Assembly (NCBI GenBank): GCA_032718475.1
Contig: JAUCBJ010006468.1
Span: forward strand, 1 to 64,000
Reading direction: 5' to 3'
DNA length: 64,000 nucleotides
DNA from: Nemertoderma westbladi
Taxonomy: Eukaryota > Xenacoelomorpha > Nemertodermatida > Nemertodermatidae
Below, piece after piece: positions 34,496 through 43,513 of the stretch. A program made the position numbers and the translations under genes. Numbering within the stretch: position 1 is the first letter of the stretch; each line of letters starts with the position of its first letter. Below the pieces are notes generated by a model. The model was not told where the DNA came from and did no database searches. It was given only the letters and a program-made list of their open reading frames with translations.

Positions 34496-34656
34496 TGACC
34501 TTCGTGAGGTCTATCGGTAGATCGAGTTTGCGTAGGTCATTTCCCATATAAAAAACCCAAAATTTAATATTGCATAGTCTTGATTAATTTGGCCTAGAGT
34601 TAATATATATATAAAATAAATGTTCAATATAAATGTTCCTGGAATATCCTGGTCCT

Positions 34657-37070
34657 CTATTTCTTGCTCTGATACGCCTTTCTCCTCTTCGCCCGTCGAC
34701 TCTCGTCGATCGCTAGAGCTGGTAGGGGAGCATCGACATCCATCGTGAGCAACTTTCGGCTTGTCTCCTGGCGGCTCTTCCTTTCGATGGCAATGGGATC
34801 ATATCGGTTCGTCTTTCCAACTCGGTGTTGCGCGCCTCGAGGAACCACTTTCCGTCACCAAACTCTTCTTTATACGAATATAAGCGTGGAAGGATCTCGA
34901 ATGGGCCGAACAATCCGGCGCTTAGCAACAGATCCACGTAATGGAATGGTAACGTCACTGTTGTATAGAGGCGTTCCGGTAAGGAAAAATGCCCACACGC
35001 CATTTCCTGCGTGATATTCCGAGCGTTTCTCCGTACCTTAGTCTTTATGTGGCTATTTGCGTAAGTTTCGAACATAACAAGATTTCCCATAGCGGTAACA
35101 TTTTATATTGCAGCGGGGGCTAGCAGAATGTCCACGGAAACCGCAAGTTGTGCAGAGGTTATAGAGGATTGGACAAACTGAGACGTCGTGTCCCGATGTC
35201 GCGCAGTATGGACAATACAGAATCCCGAGGAGCTGTAGGCACGAATCTATCGAATCTAATCTACGAATCGATTTCGTCTACTGCGTGGGCACTGCTCCGA
35301 ACCGCAGTCTGCGCATATCTCTAACTGCATCTCCCGACCGAAGAAGATCGGGATCGGGACGCCGATGTAATACTCGAGTCGTCGGTCGCTCTTTTGAATA
35401 TTCGCTGTGGCCGGTAGCCCGCGAAAGGCTGGGCTTTGGCGTAGTAGGTTCTCGCTCCGATAGCCTTCTTTATGTCCCGCTGGCCTCATCTCGGACGACC
35501 GTTTCTGGCGGTGGATCCATTCGGTCTGCTCGGCGTACCATCGCGTTAGTCGCATAGGATCCTGTGGAACGGAGGGGGTAGTTGTCACTGCTGGTCGGCG
35601 AAGAGGTGCCGGGGTTTTCGACGGAGGGATTCCGAGGAGATCTTCGGGAGTCGGCGCAGCGCTGGGACCCTTCTCGACCAGTATCGCTGAGCGGGTCCGT
35701 TGAGTGCTGGTACTCGGAATCTCCGAAGACCAGTCTTCGCCGCCCAGGAAAGGATATGGGGATAAACTCTGGCATATGTCGCCAAAGTCGCTCAACGCGG
35801 AGGTAGTGACTAACTCCCTCGCAGGGCTACCGGAACCGAGTGGGGTGGAAGCACCTGCTTCCGTCGCAGGTTCGGCCGAGGCAACCCGTTTGGCGGCCGA
35901 TTCGTACGCGGCTTCCGGCTCGAGTGGTCGCATTGGGGTGGATAGTAGAACGCCTTCCTGTAGCCATAGTTCTTCCCCTTCTGAGGAAATCAGAGGCTCC
36001 TCCAGACCGAGAAGATCGGTAATCGTAGGGATGTCGTAAGGTCCGTTCTCATCCCAGGAATCGATAACGGTGAGCGTTTTTGTCTCTCCCGGTGTAATAT
36101 TCTCGACCTCTTTGAAGGCGTGGCTGATAACTTCATTCCAGTCGTAGTCGATAAAGGAACGAGGAACCGCCGTAATGAGGTTATCGAGAGTTTTACATAT
36201 GAACTTAGCGACGGTGTAGGACTCCATAATGACGTAGATGTAGTTCCGTCGGTCCGGATTTTCCCACCTTTGGTGTATCGTCCACTTCCTGTCAACGTCC
36301 TTCCATCGACCCTCTCGCTCGCTCTTTATTTCCAATCCCGGGTATCCACCATATATCTTATTATAGTCCTGGAATTTCTGAGGTTTAAAGTCGACGCCGC
36401 CGTTTAGTACTGCGAGGTAGCCGATACCGGATTTCGTCTGTCTCACCTTGTGGAATCCTCGCATGAATTCGGCGGATCGTAGCCAGGCTAATAGAGTCTG
36501 GGTGTCGACGCAATGACTGATGGCATTGAGATCTTCTTTACGGTCTCTCCCGAACGGAGCATTCGCGTAGTCGTTTCGGACGTCCGCTTTTATATCCGAC
36601 CCGATTTTAATGACGTCGAAGTCGAAGAGGATCTTTTGGATCTCCGGAGGTAGTAGCCAGATCACTCCGGCTGTCCGCACCTCCTGCCTGGGTGTCGGAA
36701 ATATTCGACACACCAATACCAAACCGTCAAGGGTTCCGAGGACGATGACCAAGGATCGACCGTATTCTTTCGTCCCGTACTTCTCCTGGTAGTCGTCGCG
36801 ATTCTGGATAATCGATATACGTTCCTCTCGTAGCGTCGTTGCCGCTAGGTTTCCTCAGTGGGTGAGGTACGTACTCTTGTCGTCGACGAAAGTCTGACAT
36901 CGCACCAACGTCATCGCTTTCGAGGTGGGCGTCGCGTTTCCCTCGTTGTCGTATATCAAACATCGGGATTTGTAGACGCTCTGCCGGAACGTATCCCAGT
37001 ACGACAACTCATCCCCTCCGGTAGCCTTTGCGTTCCGAGTTCTTTTCAGTCTCGTACTAGCATCGGCCAA
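34657..37070 (-). pseudogene. gamma ORF Y: RNase D-like exonuclease with zinc knuckles
   Basis: This is related along its length to delta ORF Y (55130-57352). The N-terminal piece (37070-36858) holds the Exo I stretch L-I-Y-D-N-E-G (D and E at about 36944-36950). After a single in-frame stop (36855-36857) the same frame continues to 35256 with the Exo II stretch V-I-K-I-G-S-D-I-K-A-D, then V-D-T-Q-T-L-L, and Y-V-I-M-E-S at the Exo III position. A Pro/Ser-rich linker follows. Then come three cysteine clusters (CADCGSEQC; CPYCATSGHDVSVC and CTTCGFRGHSASPRC in another frame near 35110-35200), so one frameshift lies near 35270. The C-terminal ~120 residues (34713-35090) also match delta. No membrane segment is seen. 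The exonuclease role is inferred from motifs. Confidence 0.65.
37037..37056 (-). repeat. gamma hairpin motif in ORF Y
   Basis: Minus strand TACGAGACTGAAAAGAACTC, loop GAAA. It reads T-R-L-K-R-T-R-N here, a different frame from the gag and pol copies, so it is the DNA/RNA that is repeated and not a peptide. Confidence 0.6.
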
Positions 37071-37794
37071 CCGGAGGGCTCATAGATTCCGGGAATCCGG
37101 TCCCTCTCGCCCGGAGAATTTGACGACTCACACATTCTCATTTATCAGGGTGCTCCAATTTGTATCAAAGTTAGGGGATCCAGGTTGTGGATATTCCAGT
37201 AGATCTATCGTATTACTTAATTCGCCGATAATTTGGCGATTTGGGTCCATATTTACAATTATGTCCGTTGCAAATTTATATCAGTTAATTATAAATCCAG
37301 AGAGTCTGATACTATAGTGATTGCAGAATAATTCAGTTTATTTTTAATTCAGTTTATTAAATAACATTGCTATATAGGCATCTACCATCTTATTGCTAAT
37401 ACATTCAGCATTTACAGTTACTATAGCTATACATTAATATCCAACCAGTTTTGACTTTTTATGTCCTCTTCTTTTTTCCAATTCTTTTCTTTTTACATTT
37501 TTATACTTTATTTTGTCTTTTTTCATTTCTCATCATTATTTCATTTCACATTTCATTTATTTCAACACATTTCATCATTTATTTCCACCATTTATTTCAC
37601 ATTTCATTTATTTCCACATCATCATTGGGGTTATAGCCCCCTTGCTTTCATCATTTGTTATAAGCGCAGCACCAGGGTGCGCATCATTACATTTTCATCA
37701 TCATACGCATCATCATTCCGTTTATAGTAATGTCGTCTGTTTCCTTTCATCTTTTCCAACTACATTCTATCATCTTCTTTGGGAAATTTTCGTC
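37071..37794 (-). other. gamma spacer, low complexity
   Basis: There is no ORF of note on the coding strand. 37450-37620 is a TTTCATTT/TTTCACATTT pyrimidine-rich run; the overlapping Phe/His-rich plus-strand frames are artefacts. Confidence 0.5.
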
Positions 37795-38235
37795 GTGGAA
37801 GGGGTGTTACGCGGCAATCTGGGATCTACAGCTGGGCTAGTTACACCGCCTACGCCCCAAACTGCACACGTAACGGACAATGAAGACGCTGGAAGTGAAG
37901 TCACGTGGAATGCACCAGGGACCCACCAGAATAACACTCCCAACAACATAAAGCTCAGTCGACGAAGTCATGTGGGATGGGGTTACGCAACATTCTGGGA
38001 TCTACAGCTGGACTAGTTACACCGCCTACGCCCCAAAATCCACGCAATGGTCCCCCCAGAATAACGCGACTGAGAACATAAAACCCTCTATCGACGAAGT
38101 CATGTGGATGCACCATGGACCCACCAGAATAACGGGATAGAGGGGGTGTTGCGCGGCAATCCGGGATCTACAGCTGGACTAGTTACACCGCCTACGCCCC
38201 GAACTGCGCACACAACGGACAACACAACATACTAC
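37795..38235. repeat. three-copy ~180-bp repeat in gamma
   Basis: The core GGGATCTACAGCTGGRCTAG followed by TTACACCGCCTACGCCCC occurs at about 37820, 37998 and 38162, joined by related GACGAAGTCATGTGG and CCACCAGAATAACG stretches. It lies between pol and ORF Y. In delta the corresponding interval carries ORF X instead. Confidence 0.8.
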
Positions 38236-38580
38236 AATGGATACAATGAATTCCACTTCAAATCTTTACCATTTCCAATAATCCAATGTCATTGGTCCCG
38301 ATGACCAAAATCAGGGTTAACAATACATGAACGACCCTGCGTCAGTTGAAACATCTGCAGGGTGATGCTGGACTCCACATAACACACGAGGAAACACAAA
38401 TACCATTGCGTGGTTACAGTTGGTTTAAGGGGGGTCCATTACTCATTGTCGTTAAATCACAGTTATTAAAGAGTTTGTCAACAGGATGAGAAGGGTTTAA
38501 ACGGGTTTAGCATTGTCACCAATGTCTGCAGCAGGATCCTGAGTAGGGAGCTTATCACCTCTCGTAGAGTCACCGCTGTC
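38236..38580. other. gamma spacer after the repeat
   Basis: Nothing coding is visible. The pol C-terminal coding region begins just beyond. Confidence 0.4.
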
Positions 38581-38587
38581 ATTGCCT

Positions 38588-39014
38588 TCAAGAAGGCACA
38601 GCCTCTGGATAGGGCGTTGTTAGTGGCCCTTTGCCGTTCGTATCATCACAGTCCTCGCAAGTCCGTCTTTGCTCGGGTGTATTGCCACGACTCGCACCAC
38701 AGGTCAGTGGACACGGTCTTTGAGATCTTCTTTCACTAGCACCATGTCGCCAACTGCGACATTCCTGTAGGTGTTGTTCCACTTCCTCCTGGTCCGGAGG
38801 GTTATGAGGTACTCCTGGGCCCAGATTCTCCACCAATGCGCTGCCAACGCTTGGGCCTTCTTCCAATTTGTATGTCTCGCGATATCGTTGGGATCCGGAA
38901 ACATTGTCTCTGGGAGAATATGGGTTTTGGGTCTTCCCAGTAGGTGGTTAGGAGTGAGGGGCTCCAGGTCTGTGGGGTCGTCGCGGATAGGGACAATGGG
39001 CCAGTTGTTCAGGG
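38588..39014 (-). pseudogene. gamma pol C-terminus (post-integrase DUF5641-like domain)
   Basis: The minus strand encodes the domain that follows the BEL integrase core: L-T-P-N-H-L-L in front, then H-T-N-W-K-K-A-Q, W-W-R-I-W-A-Q-E-Y-L, R-R-K-W-N and G-D-M-V-L-V. It is separated from the rest of pol by the SINE at 39025-39417 and is itself spread over two frames. The two sides of the SINE join in coherent pol sequence (C-E-I-T-A | T-L-N-N-W-P). Confidence 0.75.
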
Positions 39015-39024
39015 TAGCCGTGAT

Positions 39025-39417
39025 ACCATAATATTACACCTTTAATTACAGTTGCAACAGCTCATCTCCAATTTATTTAATTAATATCACCTGGCAGCAA
39101 TACCGAGCTGAATATTTATTTATTTGTACTTCCCTCCTGTTTCACTCTAGCATACTTGAGGCCATTAGGTCCGCTGTTAGAGATAGAATATTTGCAACTT
39201 AAGACTGCCCGTTCAATAGAAGTTGATTAGGTGGGACTGCGAGTGTCAGGGGCTAGTGGCTGAGCTGGTTAGCGCTACTGATGAGGCCTGTTAGGCCGAA
39301 ACGTGCGTATAGCGCTGGTTCAACCCCCGGTGACGCACTCCCATTTTTTCCACTTCTGAACAAACCCATAATATTACACCTTTAATTACAGTTGCAACAG
39401 CTCATCTCCAATTTATT
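39025..39417 (+). mobile_element. SINE-like retroelement with hammerhead ribozyme
   Basis: This 393-bp insert lies in gamma pol and is flanked by the 10-bp duplication TAGCCGTGAT (39015-39024 and 39418-39427). The first and last ~53 bp of the insert are the same sequence (39026-39078 and 39366-39418, overlapping the TSD by one base), so it represents about 1.16 units of a 340-nt monomer. It holds a pol III box A (TGGCTGAGCTGG, 39257-39268) and box B (GGTTCAACCCC, 39318-39328) with a hammerhead ribozyme between them. The architecture resembles the Schistosoma Sm-alpha SINEs and the metazoan retrozymes. It has no protein-coding capacity and would depend on another element's reverse transcriptase. 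Confidence 0.85.
39271..39316 (+). ncRNA. type I hammerhead self-cleaving ribozyme
   Basis: All core elements are present in order. Stem I 5' strand AGCGCTA (39271-39277) is followed by CTGATGA (39278-39284), stem II GGCC-TGTTA-GGCC (39285-39297), and GAAA (39298-39301). A three-base-pair stem III (A-C-G with C-G-U around a UG loop, 39301-39308) leads to cleavage after A39309 (GUA), and stem I 3' strand TAGCGCT (39310-39316) pairs with the first seven bases without mismatch. Very short stem III is typical of the metazoan retroelement type, which often acts best as a dimer. Confidence 0.88.
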
Positions 39418-42400
39418 TAGCCGTGATCTCGCAGAATGTTGTGCGGAGGGTGTCATGGGTTACCCGGGTGTCTCCTAATGCGACGCGCATGGATCGTTTT
39501 ACTAAGTCGATTAGCTTCTCACATACCCCACTCGTATGGGGTGCTAAGGGTGTTTGGAAGTGCCACTGTATGTATATGGTGGTCCCTCCAGACTTGGGAT
39601 GCGGTGTCCTCGGTAAACCACCCCTCGATCGCCTCTCTAAGTTCTCTTTCTCCTCCCACAAAGTTTGTACCATTATCGGAGTACATATGACGACATGTCC
39701 CATTGTTCGCCACGAACTGACGCAGGGCGTTGATGAATGCGTGTTGCGTAAGGTTCACCACGATGTCTAGGTAGATTGCCCTAGACCTAAGGCAGGTAAA
39801 GATGGCTCCCCAGCATTTGATGTTGGATCGTCGCTCGATGACCGTAAACGGTCCAAAACAGTCTACTCCGGTTACATAGAACGGTGGGGAATCGGACTGT
39901 AGACGGGTGTCTGGTAAGTCGGCCATCTTTTGTGTGAGTGGTGGCGCTAGATATCTTCTGCAGGGAAAACAACGTTTTAACACTTTCCGGATCAGTGGCT
40001 GGATGTGGGTGATCCAATACCTTTGTCGTATATTAGCTATAATCCAGTTCTGTCCTGCGTGATGGTTTTCCTCGTGACACTGTTGGATTAATTGCTTAGC
40101 TAGTGTCGACGTTCTGGGCTGAAGCGCTGGGTATTTGACCTCGTATTCAACCGGGGCGTTTGCCATCTGGGAATTCAGTCGGATCAGTCCGTCCTCTCCC
40201 ATCATTGGTCTCAGTTGGTAGACTGGGCTGTCCGGTTTCAAGGTCTTGCCCGCACTGAGTTGTTCCCACTCATCGGGGAAACTTTCTCTCTGGACATATC
40301 CAACAATACACTTCTCCGCGATAATGAGTTCTTGTATACTCCGTTGAACTATCGGCTTGTTGTCTTTCCACCGTAGGAAGTTACGAAGGGTTATAACGTG
40401 GTGGATGAGATGTCTCATTGATGAAGTTCGCTCGATCAACAGGTGTAAAGACGCCGCTGGTTGAGTGATCGTCGCGACGTTATAGTGCCTGCCCGAGTCC
40501 TTTGCAGGCTCGGTCAGACAACTATAGATTTCCACTGCGTTGCTTCTATGGACTTTACGGATCTCCTTGTCGTCTTCGGAGTATTTTCCGCTATCGAGTT
40601 CGGGATCGAATCGGGTACTCCAGGTTAATTGTGGCTGCTGTAAGAATTCCGGGCCTGTAAGCCAGAGTTTACTTTTACAGAGTTGTTTTGGGGTGGCGCC
40701 TCGACTTGATAAGTCCGCTGGATTTTCTTTCCCGTTCACGTGGTGCCACTGTTCTCGGCCAGTGCACTGTTTTATCTCCGTGGCTCGGTTCGCTACAAAC
40801 GTGGTGTGACGCCGTGATGGAGAGTGGAGATAGTAGAGAACAATACTCGAATTGACCCAGAAGTGTTGAGATTCGATGGGGATTCGTATGTTCCGCATGA
40901 CCATGCGGTTCTGTCTCACTGCCCAAACTGCGGTCTGTAGCTCAAGTCTCGGAATCGTTGCTACGAATTCCCCGGATACTGTCTTAGCTTTAGAAAATAA
41001 GAAGCTCATATCGCCGTTTCCATCGTTACTTAGTCTTCTTAAGAAAGTGACTACGCCGATTCCGGTATTCGAAGCATCCGAGAAGGTATGGAGCTGGAAG
41101 ATATCGGTGGGTAGTTTATCGAGGAAGAACAGTCGAGGGATCCACATAAGATGTAGGTGTTCGAGCTGTTCCGTCCACTTTCTCCATTTGACACTGAGGT
41201 GTGGGGGGAGTTCTTCATCCCATTCCCATCCCAGTCCTTCTATCCACATTTCCTTAATCAGATTCATTCCGGCCAAGGTTACCGGAGATATGAAATTTAG
41301 TGGGTCGAATATTGCACTTTTTATTGACAAACATCCCCTTTTCGTCATAGGCTTGGGTTGTGGGTTATATTTGAAAATGAATTCATCTGATTCTATGTCC
41401 CATTCAATGCCGAGTACACGGTGTTCCACATCCTCGGAATACATTTTATTGTCCAGTCGGATTTCTTCCGGAAACCTTTCCATAAGTTTTTTGTCGTGGG
41501 ATCTGAACTTCACGGGAGGAAAACCTCCTTTCTTTAGACATTCCACCATCCCCATCGCTAGCTGATATGCCTCGTCAACATTATCCGCGCCGGCGCATCC
41601 ATCGTCCACGTAGAAGCATCGTCGGATTGTTTCTATGACGGTTGGAGGGAACTCGTTTTCGCACATAGTTGCCGTTTTCTTCAGCATGTCACTACATGAT
41701 ACCGGCGAGTCCTTAGCGCCGAAGATCCTGACGATCAGGCGCATTACGTCTACATCCTTCAATGTAAGTTGACTAATCTCCTGGGGAGTTAATGTTTTAT
41801 CCGTCCATAATATACGCAGACAGTCTGAGTCTCTTGGTAGTGTACGGACCTGGTGAAACATCGCTTTGATGTCGCAGGTGAATGCTATCCAGTTTTCCCT
41901 GAACCTGATCAACACGCCAATGAGTGTACTGTATATGTTGGGCCCCGTATAAAGCTGGCTGTTCAGGGATTCGCCTTGATACATATCGGCGGCATCATTG
42001 ACTACTCGGATTTTACCACCCTTCCGGGCTTCTACCACATAGTGGGTTGGGAGATAATATGTTCTTTTACCCCCTTGCAGTTCATTCTGGGGTACCATTT
42101 CTGCTAATCCATCTTCGAGATATCCTTTGATTACATTATTATATTTCTCCTTTATCTCGGGTTGGTCATTCAGCCGGCGTAGGATCCCTTTAAGTCGCCT
42201 AAGGGCCATGTTGGCATTATTCGCCATTGGTTTATTTGGGTCCTTCCATAACATGGGTGAACACCAGTGTCCGTCTTTGAACGTGGCCTGATCAAGGACG
42301 TCAATACAATATTGATCCTCCTCGGATGGGTTTTCGTCCTTTTCAGCGAACTCTTGGGTCTCTAGATTAAAGTATTTAGTCATCTCCTGCTGGGTTTTCT

Positions 42401-43310
42401 CGGTCTCAAGAAACAAATCCTCGTCGAGGTCTGTAGCTGAACAATAACCCACGGAGGTTGCATTCTCTTTAATCTGACATTTAGGAAGGTATGTATAGGT
42501 GTCTGTAGTCTCTTCCTTGATACCGCAGAGTGTCCATCCCATGATTGTTCGTTCATCGTAAAAGCCGTCATCCTGCTTTATAGATCGGGCGACGACTCCG
42601 GTGGGTATGTGTAATTTCGGTGTGTCAAGTCCGATCAATAGGGTGATGCGGTTTACGTCCAACGGCGGGCACCTTAGGTCTACATCTTCTCGGTCCAACT
42701 GTATGAGAGGGGCGTATTCGGCTGATTGTCGGAACCGCACTCGGAGATCTGTGTATACCAAGGCGTACTTGATTGTCAGCTTAACCGTCTCGTAGCCCTT
42801 CATTACTCCTTCCATCTGGAGCTGCACCTCCCCGGAATCTACTTCTCTGTGGTCGGTGATAGTTTGTATGGGCCGTTTGCAAGGTTCATAGTCTAGGCCG
42901 AGTTGCTCGAGGAAATCCCAGTCAATGATGGTTCCGTCCGACCCGTTATCAAGGAACGCGAGCATTGTCAAGGATTTCCCGACCCCTTGAATTCTTACTG
43001 GGATTACTTTGGCGAAGACCATATAACGGTGATTTATAAGGTTGATCGTGGCTGAGATATTTGTCACTTGTGATACATCAGTGGAGGTTTTAAACGGGTT
43101 GGTTTCTCTCCATTGGGTCGTCCGGGTTCCTTTAGAAACGTGGTTCATTTCTCCTCTTCGTTTGGCTTCAATCCGAAAGGGGAGGGTGGTGAAGTCAAAG
43201 TTCGCGGGGATGTGGAGGAGTGTGTGATGACGTAGGTCATTACACACACCCCACACGATCTTTGGTCGCAATCCCGAACATAGTGACCGGTTCCAAGACA
43301 CCGGAAGCAT
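39413..43310 (-). pseudogene. gamma pol: protease, RT, RNase H, integrase
   Basis: The long frame (43310-39519, 1263 codons) starts in the last gag cysteine cluster (H-H-T-L-L-H). The protease reads A-F-L-D-N-G-S-D (D121). The RT has C-D-I-K-A-M-F (D480) and an intact Y-V-D-D-G (567-571). RNase H has F-S-D-A-S and the N-P-A-D-L-S-S-R-G signature. The integrase has an H2C2 finger (H-E-E-N-H-H ... C-F-P-C), then V-D-C-F-G-P and S-D-N-G-T-N-F. Near 39519 a one-base shift moves the frame; the third catalytic residue (Glu) follows in the next frame (V-C-E-K-L-I), where the usual Trp is Cys. Pol would cut, copy and integrate the element. Confidence 0.88.
40495..40514 (-). repeat. gamma hairpin motif in pol
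   Basis: Minus strand ACCGAGCCTGCAAAGGACTC, loop GCAA in place of GAAA, so the loop remains a GNRA tetraloop. It reads T-E-P-A-K-D-S in the pol frame. Confidence 0.65.
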
Positions 43311-43513
43311 CCTCGGTGTTTCATTATCACCTCGAAGAGTGGGACAAGTTCGGCAAACTGGAACTTCCTGCAGAATTCCATTTTATGTTTCTCTCCGCAG
43401 AAGAGACAGAGAAGAGAGTTTGTGATGCCTTCCCTTTCAGGTGCCCAATTCGCAAGATAACACGCCCATTCCTCGGCTGATGTCGGTTCCTCGTAGTCTT
43501 CGTCGTCGGAATC
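43145..43513 (-). pseudogene. gamma gag zinc-knuckle region
   Basis: In the gag frame, beyond the TAG at 43514-43516, the sequence continues with an acidic linker (D-S-D-D-E-D-Y-E-E), a CxxCx3H cluster (C-L-F-C-G-E-K-H), and C-F-R-C-L-G-T-G-H-Y-V-R-D-C followed by C-G-V-C. The next family block (N-D-L-R-H-H-T-L-L-H) is in the pol frame, so a shift occurs at a GTGTGTGT run near 43245. In BEL elements gag and pol are normally one frame, so the stop and the shift are most simply mutations, although programmed recoding cannot be excluded. Confidence 0.7.

Noticed and set aside
39169-43310. An env gene in gamma or delta
   Set aside because: No signal peptide, membrane segment or glycoprotein-like cysteine pattern in the post-pol ORFs.
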